Below are positions 10,064-19,217 of a stretch of 64,000 bases of DNA, piece by piece. Under the pieces are notes generated by a model that made no database searches, had not been told where the DNA came from, and was given only the letters and a program-made list of their open reading frames with translations. Origin of the DNA: Rhizobium sp. RCAM05350 (lineage in GTDB: Bacteria > Pseudomonadota > Alphaproteobacteria > Rhizobiales > Rhizobiaceae); contig CP087971.1 of NCBI GenBank assembly GCA_024426085.1, forward strand, positions 8,001 to 72,000, written 5' to 3'. Every line of letters starts with the position of its first letter. Position 1 is the stretch's first letter. The position numbers and the translations under genes are program-made.

Positions 10064-10089
10064 GTTTCGATATTTCGAACATGCGAAAC
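10064..10089. promoter_or_regulatory. Inverted repeat upstream of the cupin-XRE gene
   Basis: GTTTCG (10064-10069) and CGAAAC (10084-10089) form an inverted repeat, and inside lies TTCGATATTTCGAA, itself a palindrome at 12 of 14 positions. It is centred about 25 bp before the regulator's start and about 120 bp from the aminotransferase start. It is a candidate autoregulatory operator for the XRE protein. Confidence 0.45.
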
Positions 10090-10102
10090 AGAGGATCAGC
10101 CC

Positions 10103-10651
10103 ATGTCGGTGGATATCGGAAACCGATTGCGCCATTTGCGCCTGCTCAACAATCTGTCGCAGCGGGAACTGGCCAAGCGGGCGGGCGTGACCAACTCGAC
10201 GATTTCGCTGATCGAGTCCAATTCCTCCAATCCGTCCGTCGGCGCGTTGAAACGCATCCTCGATGGTATCCCCATCGGGTTGGCGGAGTTTTTCGCCTTC
10301 GAACCGGACCGGCCGAAGAAGGCGTTCTACAGGGCCGACGAACTGGTCGAAATCGGCAAGGGTCCGATCTCCTACCGCCAGATCGGCGACAACCTGTTCA
10401 GGCGCAGCCTGCAGATTCTGAAGGAATGTTACCAACCCGGCGCCGACACCGGAAAAGTGCCGCTGGTGCATGACGGCGAGGAAGGCGGGATCGTTCTGTC
10501 CGGGCGGCTGGAGGTCACCGTCGACGATGAGCGCCGGATCCTTGGGCCGGGCGATGCCTATTATTTCGAAAGCCGCCGCCCCCACCGGTTCCGCTGTGTC
10601 GGCCCGGTGCCGTGTGAAATCATCAGCGCCTGCACGCCGCCGACCTTCTGA
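10103..10651 (+). CDS. XRE family transcriptional regulator with cupin sensor domain
   Basis: A 182-residue protein. It has an N-terminal lambda-repressor-like HTH (IGNRLRHLRLLNNLSQRELA, TNSTISLIESNSSNPSVGAL) and a C-terminal cupin_2 domain (HDGEEGGIVLSGRLEVTVDD, GPGDAYYFESRRPHRFRC). This two-domain form is that of PuuR-like regulators of polyamine or amino-acid catabolism. The neighbouring omega-aminotransferase is divergent, which makes it the obvious target. GAGG lies 8 bases upstream of the chosen ATG at 10103. Confidence 0.88.
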   Translation: MSVDIGNRLRHLRLLNNLSQRELAKRAGVTNSTISLIESNSSNPSVGALKRILDGIPIGLAEFFAFEPDRPKKAFYRADELVEIGKGPISYRQIGDNLFRRSLQILKECYQPGADTGKVPLVHDGEEGGIVLSGRLEVTVDDERRILGPGDAYYFESRRPHRFRCVGPVPCEIISACTPPTF

Positions 10652-10672
10652 CCGGCGGACGCGGCGGTTGGC

Positions 10673-12115
10673 TCAATGCTGCCCCGGTTTGATGTCGGCC
10701 GGGATCGGGCAGACATAGGGCTGGCCGTCCATCTTGTCGGTCCATTCTGCCCTCGCCTTAATACGTAGCGTTTCCGACGTCGCCAGATCAAGGCCGGTAG
10801 CGGCCAGCACCTTTGCCGCATGCACCATGGCCTTGTGCGCGGCCGGGCTGCGGCCCTGCGCCACCACCTGCCAGGTATGCGGATTTGTGCCGATCGCCCA
10901 GGCAGGCGCCCAGCACTGCGCCGTCGGCGTCACTCGGCTGACATCGCCGACATCGGTCGAACCTGCCCGAAAATGCGACTGGCCTTCGAAGGCGCGCAAA
11001 CCGAGATGCAGTCCGGTCGAGCCGTCGATCTTCTCATCGGAGAATATGTCGCTCTTGATCTGGTAGAGGCGAATGCTGCTTTTGACCGCCTCGTCGGTAA
11101 AGGTCGCCTGAATCTTCTTTGCAAAGGCGATGTCATCCGCATCGAACGGCACGGGACCGAGCGCGACCATGTTGTCATGGATGGCATTCTCAAGCGTCAG
11201 GTTGGGCAGCAGATTGGTCGAGGCCGTATCGAAGATGGTTTCGACCTCCGTCTCGGTCATCGTGGCCGCACCTTGCGCGACCTTGCCCACTCGTTCGGCT
11301 AGGGCCAGCACCTGCGTCATTTCCGGGGCGCGGATCAGGTAGAGCACTTCGGCCTTGGCCTGCACGACATTGGCTGCCCGGCCGCCGGCATCGGTGATGG
11401 CATAGTGGACGCGGCAATCCTGCGGCATGTGTTCGCGCAGGAAGTTGACGCCGACATTCATCAGCTCGACTGCATCGAGCGCGGAGCGGCCAAGATGGGC
11501 GCTGTTGGCGGCATGCGCGGCCACGCCCTTGAACCGGTAATAGGTTTCAAGGACCGCCAGATTGTTGGTCGAGCGTACGCCGTTGAACGGCGCGGGGTGC
11601 CACGTCAACGCCGCATCGACATCGTCGAAGGCTCCGGCGCGAACCATGAACGTCTTGCCGGAGCCGCCCTCTTCACCGGGGCAACCGTAATAACGGACAG
11701 TGCCCGGCAGGCCTTCGGCCTGCATATATTTGGCGAGTGAAATCGCTGCGAGCAACGAACCGGCGCCGAGCAGATTGTGGCCGCAGCCATGTCCGGTGTC
11801 GTCAGCCGATAGCGGCTCAGGAACGTCGACATCAGCCGCCTGGCTCATGCCTGCCAGCGCATCGAACTCTCCAAGAAAGGCGATGACAGGCTTGCCGCCG
11901 CCGAATTCGCCGATAAACGCCGTTTCCATATCCACGACGTTTTTTCGGACGGTAAAGCCATTCTGCTCCAGCATCCCGATCAGCAGCGCCGAGGAGCGGT
12001 GTTCATCGAATTTCAGCTCGGCGAATTCCCAGATCTGATCGCTGAGCGCGGTAAACTGCGGCGCCATGCCGTCAATGGCAACAGTCAGGGAAAGCAGGGA
12101 AGATTTGTCGGGCAT
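10673..12115 (-). CDS. M20 family amidohydrolase, AbgB-like
   Basis: Intact 480-residue protein of the M20 peptidase/amidohydrolase family, closest in pattern to p-aminobenzoyl-glutamate hydrolase subunit AbgB. Metal-binding motifs: DDTGHGCGHNLLGAGSLLAA, GCPGEEGGSGKTFM, and TWHPAPFNGV. These dinuclear enzymes cleave amide bonds of N-acylated amino acids or peptides; there is no signal peptide, so it acts in the cytoplasm. It is the last gene of the leftward peptide-transporter operon, 119 bp after the binding-protein gene with a stem-loop between. It probably processes the imported substrate. Confidence 0.85.
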   Translation of the reverse strand: MPDKSSLLSLTVAIDGMAPQFTALSDQIWEFAELKFDEHRSSALLIGMLEQNGFTVRKNVVDMETAFIGEFGGGKPVIAFLGEFDALAGMSQAADVDVPEPLSADDTGHGCGHNLLGAGSLLAAISLAKYMQAEGLPGTVRYYGCPGEEGGSGKTFMVRAGAFDDVDAALTWHPAPFNGVRSTNNLAVLETYYRFKGVAAHAANSAHLGRSALDAVELMNVGVNFLREHMPQDCRVHYAITDAGGRAANVVQAKAEVLYLIRAPEMTQVLALAERVGKVAQGAATMTETEVETIFDTASTNLLPNLTLENAIHDNMVALGPVPFDADDIAFAKKIQATFTDEAVKSSIRLYQIKSDIFSDEKIDGSTGLHLGLRAFEGQSHFRAGSTDVGDVSRVTPTAQCWAPAWAIGTNPHTWQVVAQGRSPAAHKAMVHAAKVLAATGLDLATSETLRIKARAEWTDKMDGQPYVCPIPADIKPGQH

Positions 12116-12157
12116 GGCATCCTCGCATCGACGCGATTTCGGCTTCGGAAATCCTAT

Positions 12158-12179
12158 CCGGCGGATCGCAACCCGCCGG
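12158..12179 (-). promoter_or_regulatory. Intercistronic stem-loop after the binding-protein gene
   Basis: CCGGCGG (12158-12164) and CCGCCGG (12173-12179) form a 7-bp GC-rich stem. It lies between the solute-binding protein gene and the M20 gene. There is no T-run in the transcribed direction. Such hairpins commonly protect binding-protein mRNA or reduce read-through in ABC operons. Confidence 0.45.
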
Positions 12180-12234
12180 TTTTGTTTATATTGAAAGAGA
12201 AGGTGCTGCTCCGCAGGAGCGGCGCAGCAAGCGG

Positions 12235-13778
12235 TTAGTCGTCGACCGAGACTTCCCAGAGGCGGGCGTTGGACTGCCAGACCGGCTGACCCTTCAGCGC
12301 CTTGTTCGCACCCCAGACATCGACCATGTCGTAGAGGAAGATGCCGGGCATTTCCTGCAGCATCAGTTCATGAAACTCGTCGAAGATCGCCTGGCGCTTC
12401 TTCGGGTCGATCTCGGCATAGGCGGCTTTCATCAGTTCGCGCGCCTTCGGATCGTCCCACATCAGCGAGGCGTTCTTGTCCTTGTCGCCAACATAGAAGC
12501 TGTACATCAGCGCCGGGTCGAGACGCGGCGTGACGGACTGCGAAATGATCTGGTAGTTGCCCGAACGGCGGCGATCGACCTGCGTTGCATAATCAAGTAC
12601 CTCGATCTGCACATTCAGTCCGATCTGCTGCAGCATCGCCTGCGCCATCACGGCAGCCGGGAAACTCGGCACGTTGCCGCGCTTGTTGGCAATGATGCTG
12701 ATCGGCTCGCCCTTGTAGCCGGATGCGTCGAGTTCCTTTCTCGCAGCTTCCAGATCATAGGGCAGTCGCTTCTTCTGCACGCCGCTGTAGTAGATGGAAT
12801 CCGACGAGATCATCGAACCGTTCGCTTCGCCGGTGCCATTCGATGCGGCAGCGACCAGCTGGTCGAGGTCGAGCGCCTGCGCCATGGCGCGGCGGATGGA
12901 AGGCTTGCTCAGCACCGGATCGTGGGTCTGGATGTAGAACAGGTTCTTGCCGTTGTTGCGGGCAATGATCAGCTGGGTCTTGTCGCTGTCCTTGAACTCC
13001 GGGATGAGATCGGGGAGATTTCAGCCGTGTCCAGCACGCCGGATTGCAGGCCTGCCTTGACCGTCGAGGCATCGGGAATGACCATGAACTTGACGCCATC
13101 GACCAGCGGGCGCTTTGATCCGACCACGCCGTCCGGCTTGCCGTCGTTCTTCGGCGAGACGTAGGCATCGTACTTGGCAAGGTGAACATATTCGCCCTTC
13201 TTCCACTCGTCCCACTGGAACGGGCCGGTGCCGATCGGCTTGGCGAACGTGCCGTCGGCAGCAACCGAGTCCGGCGAGATGATACCGGTGTAGCCACATT
13301 CAGGGCGCGACATCAGGCCGAGGAAGACGGCGGATGGCTTTTCGAGCGTCATCGCCACGGTCGAGGCGTCTACGGCCTTGATGCCGGTCACGTGGGCGGC
13401 GCCATTGCCGTCAAAATCCTTGAGGCAGGTCCACTTGGTCGCCGGATCCATGTAGCGGTTCCAGTTCCAGACGACATCGTCGGCGGTCAGGGGCTTGCCG
13501 TTGTGAAACTTCACGTCACCGCGCAGCTTGAAGGTATAGCTGAGGCCATCCGGCGCCATGTCGACGCTTTCCACGAGCAACGGCTTGACTTCGCCATTGT
13601 TGGCATAGCCGACGAGACCCTCGACGATATGCAGGATGATGCTGTCGGTATTGCCGTCGTGGTTGACGCCGGGATTGCTGCTGCGCAGGTCGGAGCTTTG
13701 CGCCACGACGATATCGCGGGCGGCGGCAGTGCCGGCGAGCACCGCCAGCATGGTGCTGGCCAGGAGAATTGTCTTCAT
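12235..13778 (-). CDS. Peptide-type ABC transporter substrate-binding protein, family 5 (frameshifted)
   Basis: A periplasmic binding protein of about 510 residues. It has a signal peptide (KTILLASTMLAVLAGTAAAR), the family-5 hallmark YTFKLRGDVKFHNGKPLTAD DVVWNWNRY region, GTGPFQWDEWKKGEYV, and a C-terminal lobe with IRRAMAQALDLDQLV and ANKRGNVPSFPAAVMAQAML. It captures peptides or similar solutes for the permeases encoded upstream. A frame change near 13018 falls between LDTAEIS and PEFKDSDKTQLI. Its neighbours are a serine hydrolase and an M20 amidohydrolase, so an amide-containing ligand is likely. Confidence 0.85.
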
Positions 13779-13802
13779 TGTTCTACCCTCTTTTTTGGTT
13801 GG

Positions 13803-14666
13803 TTATGACTGGAATTCATCCCAGCAGGCGCGCGACAGCCTGCCGATGGTTTCAAGCGACATCGTGTATCCGGGCGTTCCATCCGGCATCGCCTGCGGCA
13901 CCTGGTCGGTATAGGCGGCGATGATGTAGAACGGCGAACCGTCGCGGTAGACGATGCCTGCATCCATGCGGCCGCGCTTGCCGCGACCGCCCTTGCTCGC
14001 CACCTTGGTTTCGAACGGCAGCCGCGAATGGATGCCATAGCGCAGAACCTGGTTCTTCAACGTCTGCAGGGCATACTGGCAAAGCTCCGTCGGGCAGCCG
14101 AGCCTGGCGGCGGCGGCGCTGGAAGTCTGCGCATCCAGAATGGTCTGCAAAAGCATGACCTGGTCGGTCGCGGTGGTCGTCGTCACCGCGCCAAGCGCGT
14201 GATCCGGCGACAGCGCCAGCGGCGGGATAAGGAAGCGGTGATGGGTTCCGCTCATGCCGATCGACTTGCAGTAGAGATCGACCTCTTCCAGCGTTAGCCG
14301 CTCGAACACCATCTTGGTGCAGACATTGTCGCTCAGCACCATCATGCCGGTGATCGCATCGCGCAGCGAGATGACGATGCCGGGCGTCAGGTAGCGGAAG
14401 ATGCCGCTTGCCACTTCCTCGGCGAAGCGCTCTTCGTAGACGATCTGTTCGTTGAGATCGAGGCGGCCTTCGCCAACGGCCTTGAGAGCCGCCATCATGA
14501 TCGAGGTTTTTCGCGTGCTGGCGGACGGGGTCTCTTCGTCCGCGCCCCGGCCGAATGTTTCGCCGCTCAGCAGATTGCGGACGCAGTAGCGGGTGACGAA
14601 GGACTGCGCATCGCAAATCGCGTTCAGCCGGTCAGCCGCCTTGCTCGAAGTCGTCATCGTGTTCAT
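13803..14666 (-). CDS. Class A beta-lactamase-fold serine hydrolase
   Basis: Intact 287-residue protein with the three penicillin-recognising motifs: STRKTSIM (Ser-x-x-Lys) near residue 49, LSDNVCTK (Ser-Asp-Asn) near 111, and ASKGGRGKRG (Lys-Gly-Gly) near 223. It has no signal peptide, unlike secreted beta-lactamases. It sits inside a peptide ABC operon, with one base between its start and the stop of the double ATPase. This suggests a cytoplasmic peptidase or amidase acting on the imported compound rather than a resistance gene. The deacylating Glu of true class A enzymes could not be placed. D,D-peptidase-like activity on muropeptides is one possibility. Confidence 0.8.
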   Translation of the reverse strand: MNTMTTSSKAADRLNAICDAQSFVTRYCVRNLLSGETFGRGADEETPSASTRKTSIMMAALKAVGEGRLDLNEQIVYEERFAEEVASGIFRYLTPGIVISLRDAITGMMVLSDNVCTKMVFERLTLEEVDLYCKSIGMSGTHHRFLIPPLALSPDHALGAVTTTTATDQVMLLQTILDAQTSSAAAARLGCPTELCQYALQTLKNQVLRYGIHSRLPFETKVASKGGRGKRGRMDAGIVYRDGSPFYIIAAYTDQVPQAMPDGTPGYTMSLETIGRLSRACWDEFQS

Positions 14667-14667
14667 T

Positions 14668-16294
14668 TCAGGCCTCCAGACGCCATTTCAGTTTGACCCC
14701 GCCGGTCTCGTTGAGATCGAGCGCGGGGATGGCCGAGAGAAGACGCCGCGTGTAGGCCTCCTTCGGCTTGTCGAAGATCGTGTTGCAGTCGCCCTGCTCG
14801 ATGATCCGCCCGTCCTGCATGACGATGACGCGGTCGGCCACCTGTTCGACGACGCCGAGATCATGGCTGATGAACAGGCAGGAAAAGCCGTAGCGCTTCT
14901 GCAGATCGGAAAAGAGCGTCAAGACCTGTGCGCGGACGGTGACGTCGAGCGCCGAGACCGGCTCGTCGGCGATCAGGAATTTCGGCCGCCGGGCAATGGC
15001 ACGGGCGATCGCGACGCTGGCGCTGGCCGCCGGAGAGTTCGTGCGGATAGCGCAGGGCGTATTCGGCACCGAGGCCGACTTCCTCGAGCGTTTCATAGGC
15101 GCGCTTCTTCTTGGCGGGTCGGTCAATATCCGGCACCAGCCGCAGGGCTTCCTCGACCAGCGAAAGGATCGTCATGCGCGGATCGAGCGACGAATAGGGA
15201 TCCTGGAAAACCATCTGGCAGTTTAGCCGGTAGTCGCGCCAATCCGCTGAGCGTTCACGGCCCTGGAACAGGATATCGCCCGAGCTCTGGTTGACCAGTC
15301 CGGCGATGGTGCGGCCGAGCGTGGTCTTTCCCGAGCCGGACCCGCCGACTAGCGCGACGACTTCGCCGGCATGGATATCGACGCTGACGCCATGCAGCGC
15401 CCGCTTCGGCGTGCCCTTCTTGAACAGCGACTTGCGACCGGGATAATCGACCACGATGTTGCGCGCCGAAATCATCGGCGCCGAGACGGTATCGATGGTG
15501 CGGACTTCGCCACGGATCGGCAGCGATGAGAGCAGCTTGCGCGTATAGGGATGCTGCGGCTTTTCGAGGATCTGCTCGGTCGTTCCCTGCTCGACCAGCG
15601 AGCCCTTTTCCATCACGACGATGAGGTTGGTATAGCGCGCTACCATCGGCAGATCGTGGCTGATCAGGAGGACGGCCGTGCCCTCCGCCTTGGTCAGTTC
15701 GACCATCAGCTCCATGACGTCGCGCTGAATGACGGCATCGAGCGCTGTCGTCGGTTCGTCGGCGATCAAAAGCGCCGGCTTCAGCAGCATGACGGAAGCG
15801 AGCATGATGCGTTGGCGCATGCCACCGGAAAACTCGTGCGGATAGGCGGAAAGCGCCCCTTCGGGATCGCGAATGCCGACCCGCTGGAGCATGGCAAGAA
15901 TGCGCTCTCGCCGCGTGGCCGCCGGCATGTTGGTGTGGAGCGTCAGCCCTTCTTCCAGCTGCCGGCCGATGGTCATCGACGGGTTGAGCGAGGTCATCGG
16001 CTCCTGGAAGACCAGCCCGATTTCCGCGCCGCGCAACTCGCGAAGCCCGGCTTCGCTCATCGTCAAGACGTCGCGGCCCTTGAAGTTCACCTGCCCGCCC
16101 GTGACCTTGATGGCCGGTGGAAGGAGCGAGATGATCGCGCGCGTCGCCAGTGACTTGCCGGAACCGCTTTCGCCGACGATGCCAAAGATTTCGCCAGGCT
16201 CGATGTCGAAGCTGACCTTCTTCACCACCTCGACGCCGCGCTGGGCGACCTCGAGCGAGAGGTCCCGGACGCTGAGAAGTCTTTCCTGTGTCAT
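14668..16294 (-). CDS. Peptide ABC transporter double ATP-binding protein, DppD-DppF fusion type (frameshifted)
   Basis: Two nucleotide-binding domains in one chain of about 540 residues. NBD1 has Walker [17 protein letters not shown], signature [14 protein letters not shown] and Walker [17 protein letters not shown]2 has Walker [17 protein letters not shown], signature [10 protein letters not shown] and Walker [13 protein letters not shown]. It energises import through the two permeases. A frame change near 15025 falls just after the second signature motif. The start at 16294 overlaps the stop of the upstream permease gene (ATGA), so the two are translationally coupled. Confidence 0.87.
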
Positions 16295-17108
16295 TTCAGA
16301 CCTCGCATGCGGGGATCGAGTTTGTCGTGGAGCGTCGCCCAGAAGGTTGATGCCAAGCAAAGTCAGCGCGATGCAGAGACCGGGGAAGAGACCGAGCCAG
16401 ACGGCCTGCTCGATGAATGGCCGCCCGGCCGCCAGCATGTTGCCCCCAGGTGGGTGCCGGTGGCGGCACGCCGAGGCCAAGGAAGCTCAACGCACTCTCC
16501 GACAGGATCGCCCAGCCGAACATCGACGTCGACAGGACGGTGATCGGCGCCAGGCAGTTGGGCAGGATATGGCGCAGCATCGTGAAGACTTCGCTGTTGC
16601 CCATGATCTTCGAGGCTTCGATGAACTCACGTTCGCGCAGCGACAGCACCGCGCCACGAACGACACGCGCCATCGAGGGCGTATAGGCAATACCAAGAGC
16701 AAAGATGATGCCATACTGGTTTGCCCCGAACACGGCGAGCAGACCGAGCGCCAGGAGGATGCCTGGAAAGGCCAGAAGCGCATTGTTGATCGCCATGATC
16801 ACGGCATCGACCCAGCCGCGCGCATAGCCGCTGACCAGACCGATCAGCGTGCCGGCAATCGCGGCGAGTGAAACCGTGAGGGCGCCGATCCAGACGCTGG
16901 CGCGGGCGCCAACGATGATGCGGCTGAGGACATCGCGGCCGAATTCGTCGGTTCCGAGCCAATGTTCTGCACTCGGTGCTGCCAGCCGGGCGGTGAAGCT
17001 CAGCTTCATCGGATCATACGGCGTCCAGAAGAGGCCGCCGATTGCGACGGCCAGCAAAAGGGCAATCAGGACGCCGCCGATGAGGCCGTTGAACGTATAG
17101 TTTTTCAT
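16291..17108 (-). CDS. Peptide-type ABC transporter permease, DppC-like (frameshifted)
   Basis: Inner-membrane permease of about 272 residues with an N-terminal membrane segment, the LGTDEFGRDVLSRIIVGARA motif that begins the BPD_transp_1 domain, and the EAA loop (EASKIMGNSEVFTMLRHILP). The C-terminus crosses three frames. GLGVPPPAPTWG is followed by NMLAAGRPFIEQAVWLGLFP near 16450, then by [11 protein letters not shown] near 16340. The true stop overlaps the ATPase start at 16294. It overlaps the DppB-like gene by four bases at its own start. Confidence 0.85.
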
Positions 17109-18049
17109 TCGGCCACCACACGCGGATCAAAGAGGGGATAGAGCAGGTCGACGATCAGGTTGACGAGCACATAGGATAGCGCGACGAACAGCAGACAGCC
17201 CTGGATGACCGGGTAATCGCGTTGGAAGATGCTATCGACCATCAGCCGGCCGAGGCCCGGAATGGTGAAGACGGTTTCGATGACGGCGATACCACCGAGC
17301 AGATTGCCGAGGATCAGGCCGATCATCGTCCAGGTCGGACCAAAGGCGTTCTTGAAGGCGTGCTTCCAGAGAACGGCGCTTTCGGATAGGCCCTTTGCCC
17401 GTGCATGGGTGATATAGTCGAGCCTGAGCACTTCCAGCGTCGAGGCGCGTGCCATGCGGATCAGCACACCCATCTCATGGATCACCAGTGTCATCACCGG
17501 CAGAACCAGGTACAGCAGCCCGCCGACGAGATTGTCGCCGATCGAGACATAGCCGAGCACCGGCAACCAGCCGAGCTTCAGACCGAAGAACAGAAGCAAC
17601 AGCAGGCCAAGCCAGAATGTCGGGATCGACAAGAGCACGGTCGCCGTGCCGACGAGGGCAAGGTCGGTCAGGCTGTTCTGCCGCCAGGCCGCGATGACGC
17701 CGGCCGGGACGGCGATCAGGCTGGCCAGCAGCACCACGACGAGCACGATCTGGGCGCTGACGGTAAAATGCGAGACGACGAGCTCCCGAACAGGTTCACC
17801 GCTGACAATGGATCGGCCGAAGTCGCCCGTCAGCACGTTGCCGCCCCAGATCAGGAACTGCTCGGGCAGCGACTTGTCGAGGCCAAGCTCCGAACGCATT
17901 TCAGCGATTTGCTCGGGCTGGGCCATGTCGCCGAGCATCAGCGCCGCCGGATCGCCCGGAATGAAGCGGATAAGCGCGAACACCGTGATCGAAACGATCA
18001 CGACTGTCGGCAGCGCCATGAACAGGCGATTTAGAATAAATCTGAGCAT
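17105..18049 (-). CDS. Peptide-type ABC transporter permease, DppB-like
   Basis: Intact 314-residue permease. It shows the conserved N-terminus LRFILNRLFMALPTVVIVSI, the RFIPGDPAALMLGD loop, six predicted membrane segments, the EAA loop (HARAKGLSESAVLWKHAFKN) and the end DLLYPLFDPRVVAE. It forms the membrane channel with the DppC-like partner. It is the first gene of the leftward operon permease-permease-ATPase-hydrolase-binding protein-M20. The 178-bp gap to the LysR gene upstream should hold the promoter. Confidence 0.9.
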   Translation of the reverse strand: MLRFILNRLFMALPTVVIVSITVFALIRFIPGDPAALMLGDMAQPEQIAEMRSELGLDKSLPEQFLIWGGNVLTGDFGRSIVSGEPVRELVVSHFTVSAQIVLVVVLLASLIAVPAGVIAAWRQNSLTDLALVGTATVLLSIPTFWLGLLLLLFFGLKLGWLPVLGYVSIGDNLVGGLLYLVLPVMTLVIHEMGVLIRMARASTLEVLRLDYITHARAKGLSESAVLWKHAFKNAFGPTWTMIGLILGNLLGGIAVIETVFTIPGLGRLMVDSIFQRDYPVIQGCLLFVALSYVLVNLIVDLLYPLFDPRVVAE

Positions 18050-18227
18050 CGGTTCCCCTGAACACGATTGGATGCGGGATAGCTGCCGTTGACCGGCTTG
18101 TTTGTGATCGAACTATGATGGTTTTGACAAATGTGCACAATATTATGCAGTTTTGTCATAGATCTATGCAGATGCGGTGCAACCTGCCCGGTGCTGGATA
18201 TTCGAAAAGCGCAAACGGCCAAACGGC

Positions 18228-19136
18228 TTAGCGCGGTTGCTGCGAGAGGGCGATCTGGCGCTTGAGCGCATCCATCAAAGCCTGGGCCGCCAGCGACGGC
18301 GGAACGCCTGCGGGCTTGGCGAGGCCGAATTCCTGCGTGGAGACGGGAATGAAGGGCCGTTGGACGATCCGCAGGTGCCGGTAGAGATTGGCATAGAAGC
18401 TGCTGATGATGGCGACGCCGAGACCATGGGCGGCATAGGCGCAGGCAGAGCTGTTGGTATGGGTCTCGATCTTGACATTCTGCTTCACGCCTGCCCGCTT
18501 GAACGTCTGATCGAGCAGCATGCGTGTCGGCCGCTGCCGACCGATCAGGATCAAGGGGATGTTGCGCAGGTCCTTGGGGGTAATTTGCTTGAGTTCCGCC
18601 AGCGCATGGTTTTCCGGAATGACGCAGACGCTGACGCCGCTTGCCACCGGCTCCATTTCGATGGCCGGCCCCACCTCCCCCTCGTAGCGCAGAAAGCCGA
18701 AATCAATCACCCGCTGCTCGACCAGCCGGGTGATTGCGGTCGTGGTTTCGAAAAAGGTCTCGATGCGGACGCTTGGATATTCCTTCGCATAGTCCATCAG
18801 CATTGCCGGCGCGAAATCCTCCCACATGCTGCTCGGCAGGCCGATGCGGACGACCTCTGGACCTGTTGCGCCGCTACGCAGGTCCTCGGCCAGACCGGAA
18901 AACCTGTTCAGCCCCAGCAGGATATTCTCGGCGTCACGGGCAAGAATGGTTGCCTCCGGCGTCGGGATCAGGCGTCCCTTGTCGCGGGCGAACAGATTGA
19001 GCGACAGGTCGGATCCGAGCTGCGCGAGCAGACGGCTGACACCGGACTGGCTCAATCCCATGCTCTTGGCCGTCGCGATCGTCGATCCCGTCGCAAGCAG
19101 GGTCTTGAGCACTTCAAGTTGCCGGAAATTGATCAT
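18228..19136 (-). CDS. LysR family transcriptional regulator
   Basis: Intact 302-residue LysR protein: HTH at residues 3-60 (FRQLEVLKTLLATGSTIATA, LSQSGVSRLLAQLGSDLSLN) and an effector domain from VVRIGLPSSMWEDF to the end. It lies in the same orientation immediately upstream of the peptide importer operon and is the most likely regulator of that operon. The downstream 178-bp gap contains AT-rich sequence suitable for LysR sites, but I could not fix one. Confidence 0.88.
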   Translation of the reverse strand: MINFRQLEVLKTLLATGSTIATAKSMGLSQSGVSRLLAQLGSDLSLNLFARDKGRLIPTPEATILARDAENILLGLNRFSGLAEDLRSGATGPEVVRIGLPSSMWEDFAPAMLMDYAKEYPSVRIETFFETTTAITRLVEQRVIDFGFLRYEGEVGPAIEMEPVASGVSVCVIPENHALAELKQITPKDLRNIPLILIGRQRPTRMLLDQTFKRAGVKQNVKIETHTNSSACAYAAHGLGVAIISSFYANLYRHLRIVQRPFIPVSTQEFGLAKPAGVPPSLAAQALMDALKRQIALSQQPR

Positions 19137-19217
19137 CGTCCATGCCTCTTCATCACGAAATCGGGGATGTCATCCCGATCGTTAGCGTGTGGACGCAACG
19201 AAAGCAAAACTACGCAC

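Noticed and set aside
9401..10585. A 394-codon minus-strand open frame across the XRE gene
   Set aside because: It is antisense to the cupin-XRE gene and then out of frame with the aminotransferase; no protein family fits.
13803..14666. Antibiotic-resistance beta-lactamase
   Set aside because: No signal peptide, no ampR-type neighbour, and tight placement inside a peptide importer operon.
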